Shown here one piece after another: positions 8,511 through 16,758 of a DNA stretch of 64,000 nucleotides. The notes beneath the pieces are model-generated. The model saw only the letters and a program-made list of their open reading frames with translations. It was not told the origin of the DNA and made no database searches. The stretch's first letter is position 1. Every line of letters starts with the position of its first letter. Made by a program: the position numbers and the translations under genes. The stretch comes from Corynebacterium imitans (GTDB taxonomy: Bacteria > Actinomycetota > Actinomycetes > Mycobacteriales > Mycobacteriaceae), in NCBI RefSeq assembly GCF_000739455.1, contig NZ_CP009211.1:620001-684000 (forward strand). The letters are read 5' to 3'.

Positions 8511-11500
8511 ATGAACGCACCACAGATACCGCACACCCCGCGGGCCTACTTGGTCCCACGCACGCGCGAGACTACAGCGCGCTCGTGGCCGACGGCGCTG
8601 CCTGAGACCGGGCGGTGGAAGGTCGTCGGCCAGGCCGGTGCTGGCGTGACGAGCTTCCTGGTGGACACGGCGGTGGCCGCCGCGCTGCGGGCCGCCGAGC
8701 AGGGCGAGGACGCGAGCGGCATCGTCGTGCTCGCCTCCTCCAAGGAGGCGGCGGCGCGGATGCGCGCGGAGATCTCCGACCGGCTGGCCGAGAGCGGCTT
8801 TGTCAGCAGCGCGCCGCTGGTGCGCTCGGTGCATTCTATGGCTTTTGCCATCCTGCGCCAGCGATACGACCAGGAGATCCGGCTGATCTCCGGCGCGGAG
8901 CAGGACGCGGTGATCCGCGAGCTGCTGCGCGGCCAGGTGGAAGACGGTCGCGGGAGCTGGCCGGAGGAGCTGCGCCCCGCGATGGGCATGGTGGGCTTCG
9001 CCCGCCAGTTGCGTGACGTGCTGCTGCGCGCCGTGGAGCGCGGCTTGGATGCGGATGCACTCGCCGCACTCGGCGAGCGCCACGGCGTGGAGATCTGGCG
9101 TGCGGCCGCCGAATTCCTACACGAGTACCAGCAGGTCATGGCGCTGGCCGGGGGCAAGCGCTTTTCGGCCTCGGAGCTTGTCGCCGAAGTCTTGCGCGAC
9201 GAGTTACAGGCGCTGTGGCACACCGTGATCGTCGACGATGCGCAGCACCTCGCGCCCGCCCCGGCCGAGTTCATCCGCCGCCTGCTTGCTCATGCCGAGC
9301 TGGGTGTCGTCGGCGGGGACGAGGCGCAGTCGATCTACCACTTCCGTGGTGCTTCGCCGCGCTTCTTCCGCGACCTCGGCGGGCTGGACCACGAGGTCAT
9401 CGACTTGGGGGAGTCGCGCAGACAGCCGCGCCGCAGCGTGGCGATTGCACAGGACGGAGCCACCCAGCTGGCCGCGGTGGCCGACGCGCTGCGCCGCGCG
9501 CACTTAGAAGACGACGTGGCCTACCGGGAAATGGCGGTGGTGGTGCGCTCGACCTCGCTGATCGAGCCAGTGCGCCGCAGCCTTTTGCAAGCCGGGGTGC
9601 CGGTGATGCTCAACCCGACCGACGTGGTCCTAAGCGAGCAGCGCATCGTGGCGGCGCTGCTGCTTGGCATGCGCGCGCTGCACGAGGAGCTGGTGCCCGC
9701 GCAGTGGCGCGACCTCTTGCTCGGCCCGGTCGGCGGCACCGACCCGGTCACGCTGCGCCGCCTGCTGCGCGGGCTGCGGCGGTGGGCACCGGACACGCGC
9801 GCCGAGGAGACGCTGCACGCGCTGCTGGTGAGCCCTCAGGAGCTGCCCGACTTTGGCAGCGTGCTTACTGACCGCGAGCGCAGCCTGCTCGAGCGCGTCC
9901 GCGCGGTACTGGACGCGGGCCGGCGCGCCGAGCGCGAGGGCGGCAGCGTGGAGGACGTCCTGTGGGCGATCTGGCACGCCACCGGCCTGTCCGATCACCT
10001 GCTCGCGGTCGCGCTCCGCGGCGGGGCGAGCGGCTCGCAGGCGGACCGTGACTTGGACGCCGTGATGGCGCTTTTCGACGCCGCCGGAGACTTCACTGAG
10101 CGCCGCGCAGCCGCCGGCGTGGAGAGCTTCATCGCGGAGATCACCTCCCAGGAGCTGCCCACCGGCGTGCGCGACCGTCGGGCGGCGACGCCGGATGCGG
10201 TAGCGCTGCTCACAGCGCACGGTGTGGCGGGCCAGGAGTTCTCCCGCGTCGTCGTGGCTGGCGTGCAGGAGAATTCGTGGCCGAGCCTCGGCGAGACCGG
10301 CTCCCTGTTCCGTCAGGAGGACCTGGTGGATCTGGTGGATAACGGGGTGGACCCCGACGTGCCGGTCTCGCACACCGCGGAGCGCCTTGCCGAGGAACGC
10401 CGCCTGTTTTGGGTGGCGGTGACCCGCGCGCGCGACGCCGTGTTGGTCACCACGGTGGATGACCAGGAGGGCGACGAGTTGATTGTGCCCTCGCGGTTTA
10501 TCGAGGAGTACTGCGAGGACTTCGGCATCGAAACGACCTCCGTGGTCGCCCCGTCGGAGGCGCCGCAGGGCAGCGGAAGCGAGACTGCACACGATCGCGT
10601 TCGCCTCCTGGCGCGCGACGAGGTGATAGCTGAGCTGCGCCGGGCACTGGTGGCCGAAGATTCGGATGAGGCCACCCGTGCCCAGGCAGCGCGGCAGCTG
10701 GCGCGGTTGGCGCAGGCCGGTGTGGCGGGGGCTGCGCCGGAGCAGTGGTGGGGGACGACGGGGGCGTCGACAAGCGAGGCCCTGCACCACGCGACAACTC
10801 TGTCGCCCTCGCGCATTGAGGGGCTTTTGGCGTGCCCGATGCGCGAAACGCTCGGGCGCATGGTGGGGCTGGAAGAGAACCTGGCGATGATCTACGGATC
10901 GATGGCGCACGCGTACTTGGAGGCGCTTGGGGCGGGCATGGACGAGGCGGAGGCTCGCGAGGCGACGGTAGCGGCCAGGCGCGAGGCGGAGCGCGGCCCG
11001 GCGTGGAAAACCGCACGCGAGGTGGAAGATTTCGCGGCCCTGCTCGAGCGGCTGGGCGACTGGGTGGCTGCCACGCGCGGTACCTTTGCGCTGCTGGGTG
11101 CGGAGGTGCCGGTGCACGTGGAGCTGGAAAGCGGGGTGCGCATCGCCGGGCGGCTCGACCGTCTGGAGCAGGAGGTCACCGGTGAAACGGAGGGCCCGGT
11201 GCACATCGTCGATCTGAAAACCGGTGCCACCCCGCCCACGAAGGCCGCGACGACGGACAACATGCAGCTGGCCGCCTACCAGCTCGCGCTGGCCGGGGGC
11301 ACCTTCGACGGCGAGGCGGTCGTGACCGCGAAGGCAGGGGACGAGCCGCTGCACGTCGGCGGGGCGGTGCTGGTCTACCCCAACGCGAATAAATCCACGC
11401 TGGCCACCCGCGAGCAGGCATCGAAAACGCCGGAGGAGCTCGCAGACCTTGCCGAGCTTCTGGCCCCGCTGCCAAAGCAAACGGCGGGACCTGAGCTGCT

Positions 11501-11588
11501 TGCGACCGCAGGGCCGCACTGCGAACACTGCGCGGTGCGCGCGCTGTGCCCCATCCAACCGGAAGGACAGGTGATCTACCGTGCCTAG
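8511..11588 (+). CDS. adnA: AdnA, helicase-nuclease subunit with degenerate motor
   Basis: This 1025-residue protein is the auxiliary subunit of the actinobacterial AdnAB double-strand-break resection machine. The N-terminal UvrD/RecB-like motor is visible, but Walker A reads GQAGAGVTS (40-48): the catalytic Lys is Val46. Walker B reads VIVDDAQHL rather than DEAQ. Later motifs persist (VGGDEAQSIYHFRGA; LTAHGVAGQEFSRVVVAGVQENSWP; FWVAVTRARD). The C-terminal RecB-type nuclease has IVDLKTG and QLAAYQLA. The cysteines in LLACPM and HCEHCAVRALC fit an AddB-type Fe-S cluster that staples the nuclease. Overlap with adnB by 8 bases indicates coupled translation of the heterodimer. Confidence 0.9.
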   Translation: MNAPQIPHTPRAYLVPRTRETTARSWPTALPETGRWKVVGQAGAGVTSFLVDTAVAAALRAAEQGEDASGIVVLASSKEAAARMRAEISDRLAESGFVSSAPLVRSVHSMAFAILRQRYDQEIRLISGAEQDAVIRELLRGQVEDGRGSWPEELRPAMGMVGFARQLRDVLLRAVERGLDADALAALGERHGVEIWRAAAEFLHEYQQVMALAGGKRFSASELVAEVLRDELQALWHTVIVDDAQHLAPAPAEFIRRLLAHAELGVVGGDEAQSIYHFRGASPRFFRDLGGLDHEVIDLGESRRQPRRSVAIAQDGATQLAAVADALRRAHLEDDVAYREMAVVVRSTSLIEPVRRSLLQAGVPVMLNPTDVVLSEQRIVAALLLGMRALHEELVPAQWRDLLLGPVGGTDPVTLRRLLRGLRRWAPDTRAEETLHALLVSPQELPDFGSVLTDRERSLLERVRAVLDAGRRAEREGGSVEDVLWAIWHATGLSDHLLAVALRGGASGSQADRDLDAVMALFDAAGDFTERRAAAGVESFIAEITSQELPTGVRDRRAATPDAVALLTAHGVAGQEFSRVVVAGVQENSWPSLGETGSLFRQEDLVDLVDNGVDPDVPVSHTAERLAEERRLFWVAVTRARDAVLVTTVDDQEGDELIVPSRFIEEYCEDFGIETTSVVAPSEAPQGSGSETAHDRVRLLARDEVIAELRRALVAEDSDEATRAQAARQLARLAQAGVAGAAPEQWWGTTGASTSEALHHATTLSPSRIEGLLACPMRETLGRMVGLEENLAMIYGSMAHAYLEALGAGMDEAEAREATVAARREAERGPAWKTAREVEDFAALLERLGDWVAATRGTFALLGAEVPVHVELESGVRIAGRLDRLEQEVTGETEGPVHIVDLKTGATPPTKAATTDNMQLAAYQLALAGGTFDGEAVVTAKAGDEPLHVGGAVLVYPNANKSTLATREQASKTPEELADLAELLAPLPKQTAGPELLATAGPHCEHCAVRALCPIQPEGQVIYRA

Positions 11589-14500
11589 CGCGAACAATTC
11601 CCCGATGTCGCCGACACTTTTGTCGCGCTACCTCGGGCAGAAGTTCCCGCCCACCGAGCAGCAGGCCGCGGTTATCGGGGCTGAGCCCGGTCCGCTGCTC
11701 GTAGTGGCCGGTGCCGGAGCGGGAAAGACGGAGACCATGGCCGCGCGCGTGGTGTGGCTGGTGGCCAACGGCTACGCGCGGCCCGACGAGATCCTGGGGC
11801 TGACCTTTACTCGCAAGGCGGCGCAGGAGCTGGGCAAACGCATCCGCGACCGGCTGGCCACCCTGGCCGCCAACCGCGACCTGGTGCGCCGGCTGGATCC
11901 CTCCGGTGAGCTCGCGGACGCGCTGCAGGTTATTGCCCCGACCGTGTCCACCTACGACTCCTATGCCGGCGACCTCGTGCGTGAATACGGCCTGCTGGTT
12001 CCGGTCGAGCCGGACTCACGGCTGATCACGGACGCGGAACTGCACGCGATCGCCACCGAGGTGGTCACGGACTACGCCGGGCCGGTGATTGCCAGCGGCG
12101 GGAAGAACCCAGCGGTGGGCACCGTGGTTGGGGAGGTCCTCGCGCTTGTGACCTCGATGGGCAACGAGCTGGCCACGCCCGAGGAGGTGGACGAGCAGGC
12201 TGCGGCGTTTCTGGCGGAGACCGAGTCGCTGCCGATGGCACCGCGTGCGCGCACCGAGTTCACTCAGAAGCTGCAGAAGTGGCGCAGCACGCAAGAGGAG
12301 CGCCGGGCGTACCTGCCGCTGGCCCGCGAGCTGAACGAGGAGCTGCGGCGGCGCGGGGTAGTGACCTTCAACGAGCAGATGTCCACCGCCGCGGCACTGG
12401 CGCGCGACCATGAGCGCGTCGGGCGCGCCCAGCGGCAGCGCTTCCGGGTGGTGATGTTGGACGAGTACCAGGACACCTCCCACGCCCAGCGCGTGCTGCT
12501 ACGCAGCTTGTTCGGCCAAGGCGCTGACCCCGAGCTGACGGTCACGGCGGTGGGCGATCCGATGCAGGCTATCTACGGGTGGCGTGGTGCCACCGCGGAG
12601 AACCTTGCTGCCTTTGTCGAGGATTTTCCCGTCGGCGGTTCGCCCGCGCCGAAGAAGCAGCTGACCACCTCGTGGCGCAACCCACCGGAGATCCTGGCTT
12701 TGGCCAACAGCGTGTCCGACGCGGTGTTAGGCACCAGCGAACAGCGCGCGGTCGCCCCGCTTGCGGCCCGGCCTGGTGCGGACAGCGGGGAAGTGGCCCT
12801 CGGGTTTTTCCCGACGAACGAGGATGAGCTCGCGTTCGTGGCCGACAACCTCGCCGCACAGTACCGGGAGTCCCAGGAGCAGGGCGCGTCCTTTTCCGCC
12901 GCGGTGCTGGTGCGCAAGAACCGGCACTCCGCCGAGATCGCGGAGCAGCTCGCCGCCCGCAGCGTGCCTTACGAAATCGTCGGCGTCGGCGGTCTTCTCG
13001 ACGTCCCAGAGGTCGCCGACGCGCTCGCCGTGGCCACCATGCTGGTCCGCCCCGCGGACTCGGCGGCCGCACTCCGCATCCTCGCCGGCCCCGCCGTGGG
13101 ACTTGGGCTTGCCGACCTTGCCGCGCTCGCCGCCCGCGCGAACAACCTGCGCGGTAGTACACAGGAAGAGGAGACGGCAGGTGAGGACGCGGCCGCACGC
13201 CTTGCAGCGCAGCTCGAGGCACTGCAAGCCCGTGCCGCAGCCCTTCACGCTGGGGCGGAAGCGCCCGCGGGACTTGCCGACGCCGTGGCAGATCTCGGCG
13301 AGCCGGAGCGCTACAGCGAGGAGGGGCTGCGCCGGCTGCGCGAGCTCGCCGCGAAGCTGCGGTATTTGCGTACCCAGAGCCTGGGCAAGCGGCTCGTGGA
13401 CTTGTTCACCGACATCATTGACGTCTTCGGCATCCGCACCGAGGTGCTCGCCCGCAGCTCTGCCGCTGGCACCGTCCACCTCGAGCGCCTCCTCAGTGCG
13501 GTCGCGGCCTACCCCGGGACCAGCCTGGAAGGCCTGCTCGACTACTTCGCGCTCGCCCGCGAACACGAGGATGGCCTGGCCCCAGGTGCCGTGGCCTCCC
13601 GCACCGATCGGGTGCAGATCCTGACCGCGCACAAGGCGAAAGGGCTGGAGTGGGACACCGTCGCAGTCCTGCACGCCGACAACGCCACCTACGCCGCCAA
13701 AGCAGAGACCTTCCTCACCTGGGTGCGCAACCTCCCGGGCGCCTCCTTCGGCGACCCGGAGTACCTGGCGGACTTCGCCGAGGTGGAAAACCGGACCCAG
13801 TTTGAAAAGGCCGGTGCCGCCTGGCTGAAGCAGGTGCGCGCCGAGCTGGCGGAGGAATCCGCCCGCCTCTTTTACGTCGCCGTCACTCGCGCCGAGCGCA
13901 AGCTGCTCATCACCGGCTCGCGGACCAAACCGGAGGTTGCGCGCGAGGCGGAACCCTACGAGCACTTCGCCACCATGCGCACGCTCGTAGAGGAGCCGGT
14001 GGCGTGGGCGAGCGGGGAAGAAGCCGCGGAGACAGAGGTACCGGAACCAACAGAAGACACAGAGGACACTGCCCCCTCGGGCACCTGGCCCCACTTCGAC
14101 CCCGAGCCGGAAACGCTCGCTGCCGCAGCCCGCGTCGACAAAGCACGCGAGGAACTGCCCGCGCTCACCGAGGGCGAACTCTTTGAGCTGTGGGAGCGCG
14201 ACGTCACCGCGCTGATCGAGGAGCACGAACGTGCCGCGGCCCCAGCCACCGCCGTAGTCATGCCCGCCGAGCTGACTGCCTCGGACGTGGTCGCGCTCAA
14301 GGCCGATCCGGAGCAGTTCGCGCGCCGGGCGCGCAGGCCGGTGCCCTTTAAACCGAATACCTACGCCAAACGCGGCACTGCCTTCCACGAGTGGCTGGAG
14401 GAGTTCTACGGCCAACTACCCCTGCTTACCGAGGATGAGCTGCCCGGCGGCGACGAGGCGGAGGTGGATGCCGCAACGCTCAAGCGCCTAAAGCGTTCCT

Positions 14501-14871
14501 TCGAGCGCAGCCACTGGGCGCGGCGCAGCCCCGTCCACGTGGAGCACCCTTTCGAGCTCGCACTGGGCGAGTCGGTTGTGCGCGGCCGGATGGACGCCGT
14601 ATTCCGCGACGCAGATGGCGGCTGGGTCGTGGTGGACTGGAAGACCGGGGCGAAGCCCGCGCCCGCGCAGATGGAGGCGGCGAAGCTGCAGCTGGCGGTG
14701 TATGCGGAGGCGTGGCGTCGAATAGCGGGCGACGGCAAACCGGTGCGCGCTGTGTTCTTCTACGTGCGCACAGGCGAGGACTACTCCCCGTCGGAGCTGC
14801 CGGACGCGGACCGGCTCGCAGAGCTGTTGGACGCTGGCAGTGCTAGTGTTTCGGGGTTAAGTCACTCATGA
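11581..14871 (+). CDS. adnB: AdnB, lead helicase-nuclease subunit
   Basis: This 1096-residue UvrD/RecB-like protein has an intact motor: Walker A VAGAGAGKTETMAARV (near residue 41), GLTFTRKAAQEL, Walker B VVMLDEYQDTSHAQ, VGDPMQAIYGWRGA, TAHKAKGLEWDTV and FYVAVTRAERKLL. The C-terminal RecB-like nuclease has AFHEWLEEFY, VVVDWKTGAKP and LQLAVYAEAW. Acidic low-complexity sequence (around 800-840) links motor and nuclease. It starts at GTG 11581 inside the end of adnA. With AdnA it would unwind and cut DNA ends in homologous recombination. No cysteine cluster is seen in its nuclease, as in mycobacterial AdnB. Confidence 0.93.
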   Translation: MPSANNSPMSPTLLSRYLGQKFPPTEQQAAVIGAEPGPLLVVAGAGAGKTETMAARVVWLVANGYARPDEILGLTFTRKAAQELGKRIRDRLATLAANRDLVRRLDPSGELADALQVIAPTVSTYDSYAGDLVREYGLLVPVEPDSRLITDAELHAIATEVVTDYAGPVIASGGKNPAVGTVVGEVLALVTSMGNELATPEEVDEQAAAFLAETESLPMAPRARTEFTQKLQKWRSTQEERRAYLPLARELNEELRRRGVVTFNEQMSTAAALARDHERVGRAQRQRFRVVMLDEYQDTSHAQRVLLRSLFGQGADPELTVTAVGDPMQAIYGWRGATAENLAAFVEDFPVGGSPAPKKQLTTSWRNPPEILALANSVSDAVLGTSEQRAVAPLAARPGADSGEVALGFFPTNEDELAFVADNLAAQYRESQEQGASFSAAVLVRKNRHSAEIAEQLAARSVPYEIVGVGGLLDVPEVADALAVATMLVRPADSAAALRILAGPAVGLGLADLAALAARANNLRGSTQEEETAGEDAAARLAAQLEALQARAAALHAGAEAPAGLADAVADLGEPERYSEEGLRRLRELAAKLRYLRTQSLGKRLVDLFTDIIDVFGIRTEVLARSSAAGTVHLERLLSAVAAYPGTSLEGLLDYFALAREHEDGLAPGAVASRTDRVQILTAHKAKGLEWDTVAVLHADNATYAAKAETFLTWVRNLPGASFGDPEYLADFAEVENRTQFEKAGAAWLKQVRAELAEESARLFYVAVTRAERKLLITGSRTKPEVAREAEPYEHFATMRTLVEEPVAWASGEEAAETEVPEPTEDTEDTAPSGTWPHFDPEPETLAAAARVDKAREELPALTEGELFELWERDVTALIEEHERAAAPATAVVMPAELTASDVVALKADPEQFARRARRPVPFKPNTYAKRGTAFHEWLEEFYGQLPLLTEDELPGGDEAEVDAATLKRLKRSFERSHWARRSPVHVEHPFELALGESVVRGRMDAVFRDADGGWVVVDWKTGAKPAPAQMEAAKLQLAVYAEAWRRIAGDGKPVRAVFFYVRTGEDYSPSELPDADRLAELLDAGSASVSGLSHS

Positions 14872-14891
14872 GTAGAAGGGAGCAGTAGGCG

Positions 14892-15995
14892 ATGAGGCGG
14901 CGTTACCCCTTTGCCTGGCGGGATCGCGTCCGCGACGACGTGGACCGCTCGGACGTTCCGGTGCATACGCTCCTTGATGTCATCACCATCCCTACAGAGG
15001 AACGCACCACCCCGTGGGCGCTCATTGCCCGGCGCTTCGCCTATGCCACGATGCTCATGGTCATCGTGGCGCTGATCGTGTACCTGGACACGGATGGCTA
15101 CACCGAGCCGCTGACCTTTATCGACGCGCTGTACTACTCAGCGGTGTCGCTGTCTACCACGGGCTACGGCGACATCACCCCGGTGACCCAGGACGCGCGC
15201 CTGGTCAATATCTTCGTGATCACCCCGGCTCGTGTGGCGTTCCTGATGCTCTTGGTCGGCACGACCCTGTCCGTGCTGACGGAGGATTCCCGCAAGACAC
15301 TTCAGATTCAGCAGTGGAGGAGAACTGTGCGCAATCACACCATTGTGGTCGGCTACGGCACGAAAGGCCGTTCCGCTGTCGACGCCCTGCTCGCGGGCGA
15401 TACCGCACCGAGCAGCATCGTCGTCATTGACTCGGATCCGGTTGCCTTGGGTCACGCCGAGAAGCGCGGCCTGGTCACCGTCCACGGCGACGGCACGAAG
15501 TCGAGCGTGCTGCGAGTCGCCGGCATTACCCGCGCACGTTCCGTCGTGGTGGCTCCGAGCTCGGACGATACGGCCGTCCTGGTCACCCTGTCGGTGCGTG
15601 AGATGGCACCGCGCGCGATGATCGTGGCCAGCGCCCGCGAGAGCGAGAACCAGCACCTGCTGATGCAATCGGGCGCGGACTCGGTGGTGGTGTCCGCCGA
15701 AACGACCGGCCGCCTGCTCGGCCTTGCCACGGTCACTCCGCCCGTGGTGGAGATGATGGAGGACCTGCTCAGCCCTGACGAAGGCTTCGCCGTTGCCGAG
15801 CGTCCGATCGCCGACGATGAGGTTGGCTCCAACCCGCGCCACCTCGCCGACATCGTGCTCGGCGTGGTGCGCTCGGGTGAGCTGTACCGCATCGATGTGC
15901 CGGAGGCGGAGACCGTCGAGCCGGGCGATCGCCTCCTGTACGTGCGCATGACGCAGCCGCAGGAGTCGCCCGAAGCGCAGAAGCCGTCGGAGTAG
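14892..15995 (+). CDS. cglK: Potassium channel with RCK domain (CglK type)
   Basis: This 367-residue channel has a cytoplasmic N-terminus, TM1 (about 50-68), a pore loop with selectivity filter STTGYGDITP (about 93-102) and TM2 (about 110-130). A cytosolic RCK/TrkA-N domain follows from about residue 146 (HTIVVGYGTKGRSAVDALL, a Rossmann GxGxxG-like turn), then a TrkA-C-like region. It matches CglK of C. glutamicum and Rv3200c in context. An in-frame GTG (codon 146) with its own strong Shine-Dalgarno suggests a separately made RCK subunit. It would carry K+ for pH and potential homeostasis. It lies between adnB and nudC, almost without gaps. Confidence 0.92.
   Translation: MRRRYPFAWRDRVRDDVDRSDVPVHTLLDVITIPTEERTTPWALIARRFAYATMLMVIVALIVYLDTDGYTEPLTFIDALYYSAVSLSTTGYGDITPVTQDARLVNIFVITPARVAFLMLLVGTTLSVLTEDSRKTLQIQQWRRTVRNHTIVVGYGTKGRSAVDALLAGDTAPSSIVVIDSDPVALGHAEKRGLVTVHGDGTKSSVLRVAGITRARSVVVAPSSDDTAVLVTLSVREMAPRAMIVASARESENQHLLMQSGADSVVVSAETTGRLLGLATVTPPVVEMMEDLLSPDEGFAVAERPIADDEVGSNPRHLADIVLGVVRSGELYRIDVPEAETVEPGDRLLYVRMTQPQESPEAQKPSE
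15316..15329 (+). promoter_or_regulatory. Internal Shine-Dalgarno and GTG start for a free RCK subunit
   Basis: GGAGGAG (15316-15322) lies 4-6 bases before an in-frame GTG (15327-15329) at codon 146 of the channel, exactly where the RCK domain begins. The predicted product is about 222 residues. An internal start making free RCK subunits is established for the archaeal channel MthK. Confidence 0.65.
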
Positions 15996-15996
15996 C

Positions 15997-16752
15997 GTGC
16001 CGTTGTACCTGCTTTTCGACGCCACGTTGCACTTCCCCCTCAACTCCCAGGGCCAACCGCTGCTCCTGCCTACCCTGCCGTCCGGCGTAAAGGTGACCAC
16101 CAGGGCGCGGGTGAGTCCGGAGGTGACCGCGGTGCGGGTATCCGATGTGACCGCCGAGGAGCTTGCGACGCAGGCGCTAGCCGAAGCGACAGCGAGCGCG
16201 CGTGAGTGGTTCGATGATCCGCTCATCGCGCGCGCTGTCGGGCTTCTCGTCGCGCACGAGCGCGGCGGCTTCGATCCGGCAGACGGCTCCCGGCTCGCCT
16301 GGGACGCCTCGGGCGCGTTTGCGCGGGGTGCCTCTGACCGGCCTGTCTTCCCGCGGATCGATCCTTGCGTGATTGGGGTGGTGGAGCACGCCGATTCCAA
16401 GCGCATCCTGTTGGGGGAGAACCGCCGCCGGCCCGGCTACTTTACCTGCATCGCCGGCTACATGGATGTGGGCGAGCGCGCCGAGGACGCCTTTGCGCGC
16501 GAGGTGTTGGAGGAAACCGGGCGCAGGATTGCAGATGTGGCGTATGTTGGGTCGCAGCCGTGGCCACTTTCCGGGTCGTTGATGCTGGGCTTCTTTGCCA
16601 GGACCGAAGACGAGGACGCGGTGGGGGAGACCGATGGGGAGTTGAGCCGGATCATCTGGGCGACGCGCGCGGACTTGGGGCAGCTTTCACTTGCTCCGGA
16701 GGGCAGTATCGCGCGCCAGCTCATTGGCCGCTGGGCCGCAAGCGAGTTGTAG
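15997..16752 (+). CDS. nudC: NudC-type NAD+ diphosphatase (Nudix hydrolase)
   Basis: This 251-residue protein has the Nudix box GYMDVGERAEDAFAREVLEETG (GX5EX7REUXEEXG), followed by the NADH-specific signature SQPWPLSGSLM. It would hydrolyse NAD(H) to NMN(H) and AMP, or remove NAD caps from RNA. The four-cysteine zinc site of the E. coli enzyme is not present; only C126 and a nearby TC are visible. It matches Rv3199c by context. The GTG start lies 1 base after the cglK stop, so translation probably depends on coupling to the channel gene. Confidence 0.88.
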   Translation: MPLYLLFDATLHFPLNSQGQPLLLPTLPSGVKVTTRARVSPEVTAVRVSDVTAEELATQALAEATASAREWFDDPLIARAVGLLVAHERGGFDPADGSRLAWDASGAFARGASDRPVFPRIDPCVIGVVEHADSKRILLGENRRRPGYFTCIAGYMDVGERAEDAFAREVLEETGRRIADVAYVGSQPWPLSGSLMLGFFARTEDEDAVGETDGELSRIIWATRADLGQLSLAPEGSIARQLIGRWAASEL

Positions 16753-16758
16753 GAAGGG

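Noticed and set aside
9630..11597. 655-aa open frame on the minus strand
   Set aside because: Antisense to adnA, with Arg/His/Gln-rich composition and no ribosome-binding site or recognised motif.
12727..14415. 562-aa open frame on the minus strand
   Set aside because: Antisense to adnB without start signals or motifs.
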